A DNA stretch of 17,867 nt, taken from Gammaproteobacteria bacterium (GTDB lineage: Bacteria > Pseudomonadota > Gammaproteobacteria > Steroidobacterales > Woeseiaceae). Location: contig JAOUNK010000024.1 of assembly GCA_029881015.1 (NCBI GenBank), positions 1 through 17,867 of the forward strand. The letters run 5' to 3'. Of this stretch, positions 1-6,929 are shown piece by piece. Each line of letters opens with the position of its first letter. Position 1 is the stretch's first letter. Below the pieces are notes generated by a model. It saw only the letters and a list, made by a program, of their open reading frames with translations, had not been told where the DNA came from and searched no databases. The position numbers were made by a program, and so were the translations under genes.

Positions 1-1
1 C

Positions 2-718
2 TACGAGTTCGGGACCGGCAAGGGAGACCCGGTTGTGTATGCACGCAATTTCAAGCCGCGCCCCTGGACCATCACGGTTGAAGGCGAAGCAGAGAAGACG
101 GGCACGTTCGATTTCGATGACTTCATGAAGCCCTTCGAACTCGAGGAACGCATCTATCGCCTGCGCTGCGTCGAGGCCTGGTCGATGGTCATTCCCTGGG
201 TTGGCATCTCGCTGGCGGACGTCGTCAAGCATCTGCAGCCAACGTCCAGGGCAAAATACATTGCATTCGAAACCCTCAATGACCCCGAGCGCATGCCGGG
301 CGTTCGCCGCCGCGTACTGGACTGGCCCTACCGCGAGGGACTGACGATCGAGGAAGCCACGAATCCGCTCCCCATCCTGGCTGTCGGTCTGTACGGCGAA
401 GTGCTGCCGAATCAGAACGGCGCACCGATCCGGCTCGTCGTTCCATGGAAGTATGGCTTCAAGAGTATCAAGAGCATCGTCAACATCCGTTTCACTGAAC
501 GCCAGCCGAAGACGAGCTGGAACCTGTCGCAGCCACGCGAGTATGGTTTCTACGCCAACGTGAACCCCGAGGTCGACCACCCTCGCTGGAGCCAGGCACG
601 CGAGCGACGCATAGGTGCCAGTGTGTTCGCGAGCAAGCAAGCCACGCAGATGTTCAACGGTTACGGAGACGAGGTCGCGCACCTCTACAAGGGCCTCGAC
701 CTGCGACGTAACTTCTAG
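2..718 (+). CDS. msrP: MsrP, periplasmic methionine sulfoxide reductase catalytic subunit (5' partial)
   Basis: Catalytic subunit of the MsrPQ system, a molybdopterin enzyme that reduces methionine sulfoxide in oxidised periplasmic proteins. The open frame runs in from the window edge; the first visible residues (YEFGTGKGDP) match the family ahead of the core fold, so about 100 N-terminal residues, including the expected Tat signal, lie outside. The GTG at 35 is internal, not the start. Family signatures are plain: LEERIYRLRCVEAWSMV, whose Cys (codon 167-169) is the expected molybdenum ligand, then NGAPIRLVVPWKYGFK, EYGFYANVNPEVDHPRWSQ and the C-terminal LYKGLDLRRNF. The end agrees with the E. 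coli protein almost residue for residue. msrQ follows after about 7 nt, as is usual for this pair. The maturation gene moeA lies at the far end of the window. Identification is very secure; only the N-terminus is unseen. Confidence 0.96.
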   Translation, partial: YEFGTGKGDPVVYARNFKPRPWTITVEGEAEKTGTFDFDDFMKPFELEERIYRLRCVEAWSMVIPWVGISLADVVKHLQPTSRAKYIAFETLNDPERMPGVRRRVLDWPYREGLTIEEATNPLPILAVGLYGEVLPNQNGAPIRLVVPWKYGFKSIKSIVNIRFTERQPKTSWNLSQPREYGFYANVNPEVDHPRWSQARERRIGASVFASKQATQMFNGYGDEVAHLYKGLDLRRNF

Positions 719-725
719 GCGTCAC

Positions 726-1328
726 TTGGACACGCTCAGGCAGATTCGGCTTATCTGGAAGCCGGCGGTATTCGCCGCCTGCCTGTTGCCGTTCGCGCTG
801 GCCGTTGGCGATGCCTTCGAGATCACCGGTCGTCTCGGCGCGAACCCGATCGAAGAAATCATGGACCGTTTCGGCAACTGGTCGCTGCGCTTCATTCTGC
901 TAACACTCGCGGTCACACCCTTGCGCCGGCTTTCGGGATGGAATTGGCTGGCACGCTTCCGGCGCATGCTCGGCCTGTTCACTTTCTTCTATGTGCTGAT
1001 GCACTTCCTGACCTGGCTCGTGCTCGACCAGGGCCTGTTGATGTCGGCGATCATCGAGGACCTGGTCAAACGGCCCTTCATAACGATCGGTTTTGCAGCC
1101 CTGCTGCTGCTTACGGCCCTGGCCGCGACCTCGACGGCCGCGGTGCGCCGCCGCATGGGGCGACGTTGGCAGTTACTGCACAACCTTGTCTACGTGATCG
1201 CCATCCTGGGCGTGTGGCATTACTGGTGGCAGGTAAAAAAGGACATCTCGGAGCCGCTCATTTACGCGGCGATACTCGCCGTCCTGCTCGGCGCGCGGCT
1301 CTGGTGGGCATTGCGGCGGCCCAAATAA
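726..1328 (+). CDS. msrQ: MsrQ, heme-binding membrane subunit of the MsrPQ system
   Basis: Inner-membrane b-type heme protein that passes electrons from the respiratory chain to MsrP. The 200 residues give five or six hydrophobic segments (for example FAACLLPFALAV, FAALLLLTALAAT, LIYAAILAVLLGARLWW). Conserved family stretches are LGANPIEEIMDRFGNWSLRFILLTLAVTPLRRL, split by the first membrane turn, then RRMLGLFTFFYVLMHF, and WQLLHNLVYVIAILGVWHYWW, which carry the His residues expected to bind heme. No ATG is available in front of the conserved region. I chose TTG at 726 (MDTLRQIRLIWKP), with an AGG at 717-719 as a weak ribosome site and a final length close to the E. coli protein (about 210). 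The same frame stays open upstream inside msrP, so a longer form starting near 615 is formally possible but would add residues unlike the family. The gene is probably cotranscribed with msrP. Confidence 0.93.
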   Translation: MDTLRQIRLIWKPAVFAACLLPFALAVGDAFEITGRLGANPIEEIMDRFGNWSLRFILLTLAVTPLRRLSGWNWLARFRRMLGLFTFFYVLMHFLTWLVLDQGLLMSAIIEDLVKRPFITIGFAALLLLTALAATSTAAVRRRMGRRWQLLHNLVYVIAILGVWHYWWQVKKDISEPLIYAAILAVLLGARLWWALRRPK

Positions 1329-1356
1329 AAACCGGGGCGGCCGCAGCCGTCCCGGT
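1325..1356 (-). terminator. Rho-independent terminator of the hsp20 gene
   Basis: A 10-bp stem (1331-1340 with 1347-1356, one G-U pair, loop CCGCAG) is followed on the minus strand by TTTTTATTT. It lies 22 nt past the hsp20 stop codon. There is no T-run on the plus strand, so it mainly serves hsp20, although the hairpin lies just past the msrQ stop and could also weaken read-through of msrPQ. Confidence 0.8.
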
Positions 1357-1377
1357 AATCACAACACAGTTACTTCG

Positions 1378-1866
1378 TCAGGCAACTTTCACTGTGTGTC
1401 GTTCCGCCACACGGATCTTCGGAAGCGTGACCGTCAGGATTCCTTCCTTAAGCTCGGCGTGGATGTTTTCATGATCCACTTCAACCGGCAGGCTCACCGT
1501 TCTCACAAGTTTGCCGTAGCCGAGTTCGTGCCGATAGAAGTCTTCCTTCTCGTCTTCTTCCTCGAACTCCCTCTCAGCCTCAATCATCAGGCGGTCGCCC
1601 AAGATCGTGACTTCAACGTCGTCTTTCTCGACACCGGGTAGTTCTGCACGGACCAAGAGCTCTTTGTCGCGGTCGACGACGTCCAAACGGAATGCCCGTT
1701 CATAGTCGACGCCCATCGGCCACCTTGTTCCAAAGGGCTCAAACGTCTCCATCCAGCGGCGTGGTGGGAAGTCCTCGAAGAACTCCTCCATGCTGTGGGT
1801 GAGAGGCGTAGTCCGTCTTACGTCAATTGCCCTTTTGCGGGGCTCGAGTTTGCGCAGGATTGACAT
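1378..1866 (-). CDS. Hsp20/alpha-crystallin family small heat shock protein
   Basis: ATP-independent holdase of 162 residues that would bind unfolding proteins in the cytoplasm. The N-terminal arm (about 1-55) is basic, then rich in Phe, Trp and Pro. The alpha-crystallin domain follows from about residue 57 (AFRLDVVDRDKELLVRAELPG) and includes VEVTILGDRLMIEAERE and the signature AELKEGILTVTLPK near the C-terminus, with a short tail (IRVAERHTVKVA) in place of an extended IxI region. The start is fixed by an AAGGAGGTGA ribosome site 4 nt upstream; an in-frame ATG at 1917 would add 17 residues but lies within the likely promoter -10. A sigma70-like promoter and a terminator frame it as a single-gene unit. 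The domain composition, with an acidic EFEEEDEKED loop, resembles the Hsp20 class common in environmental bacteria rather than E. coli IbpA/B. The family call is secure. Confidence 0.93.
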   Translation of the reverse strand: MSILRKLEPRKRAIDVRRTTPLTHSMEEFFEDFPPRRWMETFEPFGTRWPMGVDYERAFRLDVVDRDKELLVRAELPGVEKDDVEVTILGDRLMIEAEREFEEEDEKEDFYRHELGYGKLVRTVSLPVEVDHENIHAELKEGILTVTLPKIRVAERHTVKVA

Positions 1867-1870
1867 AGAC

Positions 1871-1880
1871 TCACCTCCTT
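1871..1880 (-). promoter_or_regulatory. Strong ribosome binding site of hsp20
   Basis: The minus strand reads AAGGAGGTGA, then four bases, then ATG. This is close to the full anti-SD complement and decides the start of hsp20 at 1866. Confidence 0.85.
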
Positions 1881-1891
1881 CCCTTACAACA

Positions 1892-1909
1892 CTGGCGATC
1901 TTCTGCCAG
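1892..1909 (-). promoter_or_regulatory. 5' leader hairpin of hsp20 mRNA
   Basis: The minus strand carries CTGGC, an 8-nt loop, then GCCAG. From the proposed -10 the transcript would begin near 1910, so this 5-bp stem would sit at the extreme 5' end, where such stems can protect mRNA. It does not cover the ribosome site, so it does not look like an RNA thermometer. The role is inferred. Confidence 0.35.
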
Positions 1910-1916
1910 CACATCA

Positions 1917-1944
1917 CTTATATACGGTCTACGAAAAGTGACAA
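1917..1944 (-). promoter_or_regulatory. Candidate sigma70-type promoter of hsp20
   Basis: On the minus strand TTGTCA (1944-1939) and TATAAG (1922-1917) are separated by 16 bases, each one mismatch from consensus. The predicted start point lies about 44 nt ahead of the ATG. No CTTGAA/CCCCAT-type heat shock promoter and no CIRCE is visible here, so the heat response, if any, would need another mechanism. Confidence 0.55.
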
Positions 1945-1957
1945 TTCGGGATTCTGC

Positions 1958-3220
1958 TCATTGACAGGTATTGGCCGGTTCCGCCGTTTCCTCGATCGGC
2001 TTGACGGATACCAGGTCGGCGCCGCGCCGACTCGCCGACAATACCGTCAGGCGATGTGCCTGCCAGTCAATCGTGTCCCCCTGCCGGGGAATGCGACCGA
2101 GCGACTCAGACAGGAGCCCGCCCACCGTCGACACGTCGAAGTCACCCTTTACATGGATGTCGAGCATGCGACAGATCCGGTGCAGCTCGGCGGTGCCGAA
2201 TGCACTGACAGAGCCATCCGGATGCCGCCAGATATCTTCACTTGGCAGGTCGGACTCGTCGAAGATGTCGCCCACGACTTCCTCCAGGACATCTTCGAGC
2301 GTGACGATGCCCTGGATGTCTCCGTACTCGTCAACGACTACTGCCATGTGGCGGCGCCTCTCGCGAAACGTGCGCAGCAGTGAGTCCAGGGCCACTGATT
2401 CCGGTACCACGATCGCGTCGTGCACGAGCGTTTCCCATGCGATCGTCTCTCCGGCCGAAGCGACGAGTTGCGAAAGAACCTCTTTCGCGAACACAACGCC
2501 GACGATCTCATCGAGATCACCGCTCGATGAGTACGGAAAGCGACTGAAGCCCGATTCCCGGATCGTCCTTTGAACCTCCGCCGGCGAGTCATTGTGCGAC
2601 AGGAATACGATGTTTTGCCGCGGGACCATCACGTTGCTCGCTGACAGCCTGCGCAGCTCGGAGACCCCGACGATCATATCCGCGGTTTGCTTGCCGACGA
2701 CGCCTTCGCTGTGACCGATGGTGGCGAGCAAGCGGATTTCATCGAGCGATGTAATTGGCCCCGATTTATCGCTGCGCAGGGACCGCGACAGAGCTTCGCT
2801 TGCAAGCACGAGTGGCCGCAGGAGGACGGTGAGCGCGCGGATTCCGTAGGCGACTGGTTTGGCGAGCTGGCGCGCATGCGCGACGCCAAGCGTCTTCGGC
2901 ACGATTTCCGTGAACAGCAGAACGACGACCGTGAAGACGATGGTGAATACCCAGAGCGAGTCGGGATTGAATGCGTCTGCGTAGCTCGCACCGGCAATCG
3001 CCGTACCGACGGTATGCGCGGCCGTATTCGTGATCAGGATGGCCGAAATCGGGATGTCGATGCGATCCTTGAATGCTTTGAGAATTCGCCCTGAGGTCCG
3101 ACCTTGCCGCGCCAGCATTTCAACCTGGGCGTGATTCAGCGACAAGAGCACTGATTCGAATATCGAGCACATGAACGAGACGATGAGTGCGACGGCTACC
3201 GCGATGACAAAGACCTGCAT
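1958..3220 (-). CDS. CNNM/CorC (HlyC)-type DUF21 membrane protein with CBS pair
   Basis: Integral inner-membrane protein of 420 residues in the CNNM/CorC family, implicated in magnesium or cobalt efflux and divalent-cation balance. The N-terminal DUF21 region (about 1-185) starts MQVFVIAVAVALIVSFMCSIFESVLLSL and includes the typical AILITNTAAHTVGTAIAG and VVVLLFTEIVPKTLGVAHA segments. A CBS pair follows (about 205-325), with MVPRQNIVFL, GFSRFPYS, and RRHMAVVVDEYGDIQGIVTLEDVLEEVVGDI split over the second repeat. A CorC_HlyC domain (about 335-412) closes the protein and ends LVSVKPIEE. Start ATG 3220 is chosen because AGGAGGTGA lies 4 nt upstream; the frame stays open to 3403, but that extension is basic and unlike the family. 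The gene is on the same strand as hsp20, with an hsp20 promoter and about 90 nt between them, and is probably transcribed separately. Exact substrate unknown. Confidence 0.9.
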   Translation of the reverse strand: MQVFVIAVAVALIVSFMCSIFESVLLSLNHAQVEMLARQGRTSGRILKAFKDRIDIPISAILITNTAAHTVGTAIAGASYADAFNPDSLWVFTIVFTVVVLLFTEIVPKTLGVAHARQLAKPVAYGIRALTVLLRPLVLASEALSRSLRSDKSGPITSLDEIRLLATIGHSEGVVGKQTADMIVGVSELRRLSASNVMVPRQNIVFLSHNDSPAEVQRTIRESGFSRFPYSSSGDLDEIVGVVFAKEVLSQLVASAGETIAWETLVHDAIVVPESVALDSLLRTFRERRRHMAVVVDEYGDIQGIVTLEDVLEEVVGDIFDESDLPSEDIWRHPDGSVSAFGTAELHRICRMLDIHVKGDFDVSTVGGLLSESLGRIPRQGDTIDWQAHRLTVLSASRRGADLVSVKPIEETAEPANTCQ

Positions 3221-3224
3221 GAAA

Positions 3225-3233
3225 TCACCTCCT
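3225..3233 (-). promoter_or_regulatory. Ribosome binding site deciding the start of the CNNM/CorC gene
   Basis: The minus strand reads AGGAGGTGA followed by TTTC and ATG. It is the reason for preferring ATG 3220 over the upstream starts in the same frame. A TAGAAT hexamer 18 nt before the ATG's ribosome site region might be a -10, but no convincing -35 is seen. Confidence 0.8.
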
Positions 3234-3273
3234 GCGCTTATTCTAGCGTGACCTGGGGCCGTGAAACGCATGC

Positions 3274-3462
3274 ATGGAAATGCTGGGGTTCGGTCATGCG
3301 CAAGATCGGCTCGCGGCTGCAGAACGCGAAGAAGAGGCACAGCGCAAGCAGCGGAGGGAAGCCGCCAAGTACGAGGCCGAAGCCAGCGAGGTCGATCGAG
3401 CACTCGAAACCGCCGAAGAGCACGACAGCGACCTACGATTGACCCGGATTTCCGGCGAATAA
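3274..3462 (+). CDS. Possible small charged coiled-coil protein, unknown
   Basis: I do not recognise this 62-residue ORF. It is the only plausible gene in the 312-base gap between the CNNM/CorC gene and groL. The peptide is dominated by Ala, Glu and Arg (AAEREEEAQRKQRREAAKYE), would form one long amphipathic helix, and has no Cys, signal peptide or membrane segment. A second Met two codons in (3280) could be the start; neither has a good ribosome site, and an in-frame stop just upstream (3262-3264) prevents any longer form. In its favour, its TAA ends exactly at the A-tract of the hairpin terminator shared with groESL, as expected for convergent genes. Against it, its start is only 53 bp from the divergent CNNM/CorC start, leaving little promoter room, and no homologue is known to me. 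Codon third positions are moderately GC-rich, which does not settle it. Confidence 0.4.
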   Translation: MEMLGFGHAQDRLAAAEREEEAQRKQRREAAKYEAEASEVDRALETAEEHDSDLRLTRISGE

Positions 3463-3490
3463 AAAAGGCCCGGCTTTTGCCGGGCCTTCT
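3459..3490 (-). terminator. groESL terminator, probably bidirectional
   Basis: A perfect 10-bp stem AAGGCCCGGC / GCCGGGCCTT (3465-3474 and 3479-3488) with a TTTT loop. On the minus strand it is followed by a run of T, about 45 nt past the groL stop. The plus strand has only TT after the stem, so it may also stop transcription of the small plus-strand ORF, less efficiently. Confidence 0.88.
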
Positions 3491-3532
3491 TGGTCTTCCT
3501 GGGGGAAGGGCTGTCTCCGCCCCTCCTGGACG

Positions 3533-5176
<1,644 letters not shown>

Positions 5177-5191
5177 GTTTCTATTTCCTCT

Positions 5192-5482
5192 TTAACCTTC
5201 GATGACTGCCATGATGTCGTCTTCCTTCATCACGAGCAGTTCTTCGCCTTCAACCTTGACTTCGGTGCCGGCGTACTTGCCGAACAGAACCTTGTCTCCA
5301 ACCTTTACATCCAGAGCGCGGACTTCGCCGTTCTCAAGGATCTTGCCGTTACCGGCAGCAATGACCTCGCCCTTGATGGGCTTTTCAGCCGCGGCGTCAG
5401 GAATAACGATTCCGCCGGGTGACCTGCGCTCTTCTTCCATGCGCTTAACGATGACCCGGTCATGAAGCGGACGCATCTTCAT
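5192..5482 (-). CDS. groS: GroES, 10-kDa co-chaperonin
   Basis: Heptameric lid of the GroEL chamber. The 96 residues cover the whole family: MKMRPLHDRVIVKRMEEE at the start, the mobile loop RRSPGGIVIPDAAAEKP that contacts GroEL, and GDKVLFGKYAGTEVKVEGEELLVMKEDDIMAVIEG at the end in two stretches. A TAGGAG ribosome site lies 9-10 nt before the ATG. It is the first gene of the groESL operon. Its 5' leader starts at the CIRCE element, so the inverted repeat would also be present in the mRNA, where it can form a hairpin. Confidence 0.99.
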   Translation of the reverse strand: MKMRPLHDRVIVKRMEEERRSPGGIVIPDAAAEKPIKGEVIAAGNGKILENGEVRALDVKVGDKVLFGKYAGTEVKVEGEELLVMKEDDIMAVIEG

Positions 5483-5547
5483 GGTGCTTTTCTCCTATAA
5501 ACTATTGATTTAAAACCGTATTTTGTCGGCTTTCGGACCGCGCGCAA

Positions 5548-5574
5548 TTAGCACTCGGCCACAGCGAGTGCTAA
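5548..5574. promoter_or_regulatory. CIRCE element, HrcA operator of groESL
   Basis: TTAGCACTC, nine bases, GAGTGCTAA: an exact match to the CIRCE inverted repeat recognised by the heat shock repressor HrcA. It starts 66 bp before the groES ATG and its outer base is shared with the -10 hexamer of the groESL promoter, so bound HrcA would cover the transcription start. An hrcA gene is not in the window. Confidence 0.95.
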
Positions 5575-5602
5575 TAATAGGCATCCGCCGGCGTTTTTCA
5601 AG
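5574..5602 (-). promoter_or_regulatory. groESL promoter (sigma70-like, with a sigma32-like -35)
   Basis: The minus strand has TTGAAA (5601-5596), a 16-base spacer and TATTAT (5579-5574), each one base from the sigma70 consensus. Read one base earlier the -35 is CTTGAAA, the sigma32 consensus, but the downstream part (CCTATTAT) is a poor match to CCCCAT-type heat shock -10 boxes. The CIRCE begins at the -10. The main mode of control is therefore likely HrcA repression, with sigma32 input possible but unproven. Confidence 0.75.
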
Positions 5603-5651
5603 CACAATCCCCAACGAAACTTTAATCTCGAGCCGAAATCGAAGAATTCCT

Positions 5652-6197
5652 ATGAACAAGCTCGCCACAACCCTTGCCACCCTGGCAGCGCTACTTACTG
5701 GCTCGGCGGGCTGCGCCGAGACCGAGACACCCTCGCCCGCCGTCCTGCCGGAAACCTCGAGCCCGGCCAGCGTTTTTGCGCCCACGGGCAGCGACGAGCC
5801 CCTGCCCGTGGACCAGGTATTCATCCCGGACGCCCACAGCGAGGACGGCAAGCTCCTGTTCAGAATCCAGATGCTTCCTGGTTATTACCTCTACAAAGAC
5901 AAGATCCAGGTGCGTTCACTGGACGATGCGATCAGCCTCGAAGGGCCGTTTTTTATCGAGGAGTGGAGTCGCAGTGAGATCGTGGTGGACGAGTGGTTCG
6001 GAGAACAGGAGGTCTACTTCGATGAAGCGCACGGCGGCGCGCGCATGCAACAGCACTCGCCCGGCACGCGCACACTCGAGATCGAGCTGTCCTACCAGGG
6101 CTGCAAGAAAGACGGCATCTGCTACCTGCCCAAGACAAAAGTGCTAAGCGTTGATGTCCCGGCTCAGCTAGAATCCCCGGCTGAAACTTCGGAGTAG
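5652..6197 (+). CDS. Stand-alone DsbD alpha (N-terminal) domain protein, exported
   Basis: Periplasmic thiol-disulfide exchange protein matching only the N-terminal domain of DsbD, which hands electrons to DsbC, DsbG or CcmG. After an export signal (MNKLATTLATLAALLTGSAG), with Cys21 in a poor lipobox so that ordinary signal peptidase cleavage is equally possible, comes a Pro/Ser-rich linker to about 48. The immunoglobulin-like domain then shows the family marks LPVDQVFIPD, LPGYYLYKDKI and YQGCKKDGICYLPKTK, whose two Cys (151 and 157, CX5C) are the redox pair. At 181 residues it stops where full-length DsbD would enter eight membrane helices. The stop at 6195 overlaps the ribosome-site region of the next gene, a TlpA-like thioredoxin, so the two are probably cotranscribed. 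Start ATG 5652 is chosen for the signal peptide; the frame is open to 5523 and no clear ribosome site is seen. Divergent from groESL. Confidence 0.88.
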   Translation: MNKLATTLATLAALLTGSAGCAETETPSPAVLPETSSPASVFAPTGSDEPLPVDQVFIPDAHSEDGKLLFRIQMLPGYYLYKDKIQVRSLDDAISLEGPFFIEEWSRSEIVVDEWFGEQEVYFDEAHGGARMQQHSPGTRTLEIELSYQGCKKDGICYLPKTKVLSVDVPAQLESPAETSE

Positions 6198-6201
6198 ACA
6201 C

Positions 6202-6804
6202 GTGTCCCGCATTTTCCTGATCTTTTGCGCCGCCCTGGTGGCCCTGATGGCCGGCGCGCTCTTTTATGCGGCGCGTATTCCTGCCGAGATTGCCCTGGAG
6301 CAGGCGGCACCGCAGCCGACAATGCCTGGCGCAATGACCCACCCGGCATTCACCCTGCCTGACCTCGAAGGCAAAGACCGGGCATTCACAGAGTGGGGCG
6401 GCAAGCATCGGCTGATCAACTTCTGGGCCACGTGGTGTGCCCCTTGCCGCCGCGAAATCCCTTTACTCAAGGCGTTCCAGGAAGAACACGGTGAGGCCGG
6501 CTTCCAGATTCTCGGTATCGCGGTCGACTATCCGGATATGGTGCTGCCCTTCGCCGAAGAGGCCGAGTTTAACTACCCGATTCTCACGGGGCAGCAGGAT
6601 GCCATGGCGGTTGCCGAGTCGTCCGGCATCGAGTTCATCGGCATGCCGTTCACGATGATCGTGGCAAGAGACGGCGAACTCGTAGGTGCGTACCTCGGCG
6701 AACTGCATCAAAGCCACCTCGACGATATCGTCACGATTCTGACGCGCCTCGACAACGGCGAACTCAGCAAGCAGGAAGCCAGCGGCGCGCTCGACCTCCT
6801 CTAG
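6202..6804 (+). CDS. TlpA/ResA-like membrane-anchored thioredoxin
   Basis: Thiol-disulfide oxidoreductase facing the periplasm. Residues 1-25 form one uncleaved membrane anchor (IFLIFCAALVALMAGALFYAA). From about residue 47 a thioredoxin fold follows, with the lead-in FTLPDLEGKDRAF, the active site NFWATWCAPCRREIP (Cys79 and Cys82), GIAVDYPD, and a cis-Pro loop IEFIGMPFTMIV (Pro149) that is typical of the TlpA/ResA group. The 200-residue length is normal. Start GTG 6202 has GGAG seven bases upstream. It follows the DsbD-alpha gene by 4 nt, occupying the place of the C-terminal thioredoxin domain of DsbD, although its WCAPC site is TlpA-like rather than the DsbD gamma CVACK type. The pair may form a short reducing relay, but the membrane electron source is not in the window. 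Substrate unknown; cytochrome c maturation is one alternative. Confidence 0.9.
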   Translation: MSRIFLIFCAALVALMAGALFYAARIPAEIALEQAAPQPTMPGAMTHPAFTLPDLEGKDRAFTEWGGKHRLINFWATWCAPCRREIPLLKAFQEEHGEAGFQILGIAVDYPDMVLPFAEEAEFNYPILTGQQDAMAVAESSGIEFIGMPFTMIVARDGELVGAYLGELHQSHLDDIVTILTRLDNGELSKQEASGALDLL

Positions 6805-6812
6805 CATCTAAC

Positions 6813-6856
6813 AGGTGTCAGTCACCCTATTTCCGGAAATAGGGTGACTGACACCT
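6813..6856. repeat. Perfect 44-bp palindrome, REP-like
   Basis: Two 22-base arms, starting AGGTGTCAGTCACC and ending GGTGACTGACACCT, are exact reverse complements meeting at TTTCC/GGAAA. It sits 9 bp after the tlpA-like stop. As RNA it would form a stem of about 20 bp, without a T-run. Intergenic position and a GGTGTCAGTCACC core suggest a dispersed REP-type unit. A terminator or mRNA 3'-end protector are other readings. No second copy was seen in the window. Confidence 0.7.
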
Positions 6857-6862
6857 AATTAG

Positions 6863-6892
6863 TGCGCAAAAATCGAAAAAAGGGGTTAGAAT
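6863..6892 (+). promoter_or_regulatory. Weak candidate promoter for the aroQ-accBC cluster
   Basis: TAGAAT (6887-6892) is one base from the -10 consensus; TGCGCA (6863-6868), 18 bases upstream, matches the -35 at only three positions. The 125-bp spacer is the only large gap on this strand before the eleven-gene run, so a promoter is expected here, but this exact placement is tentative. Confidence 0.3.
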
Positions 6893-6920
6893 TGCGGCCA
6901 TCTTCGGCTAAATCGCAATT
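6890..6920 (+). promoter_or_regulatory. Structured inverted repeat in the aroQ leader
   Basis: AATTGCG-GCC, loop ATCTTC, GGC, a TAAAT bulge, then CGCAATT give a 10-bp interrupted stem ending nine bases before the aroQ ATG. No Shine-Dalgarno sequence lies in the remaining ATAAAAATA. It could be an operator or a leader structure; function unknown. Confidence 0.35.
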
Positions 6921-6929
6921 ATAAAAATA

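Noticed and set aside
938..1474. 178-codon plus-strand frame across msrQ and the hsp20 terminator
   Set aside because: It overlaps msrQ in another frame, runs through a terminator into the antisense of hsp20, and its sequence is low-complexity.
1867..1910. ROSE or fourU type RNA thermometer before hsp20
   Set aside because: No pyrimidine-rich partner of the AGGAGG is found in the short leader; the only stem leaves the ribosome site free.
1867..1917. Longer Hsp20 start
   Set aside because: It would add MMCWQKIAS..., place the start codon in the proposed -10 and ignore the excellent ribosome site at 1871-1880.
3221..3403. 61-residue N-terminal extension of the CNNM/CorC protein
   Set aside because: It is unlike the family, and the strong ribosome site at 3225-3233 fixes the start at 3220.
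6813..6856. CRISPR repeat or phage attachment site
   Set aside because: There is a single unit with no spacer array, no cas gene, no integrase and no tRNA nearby.
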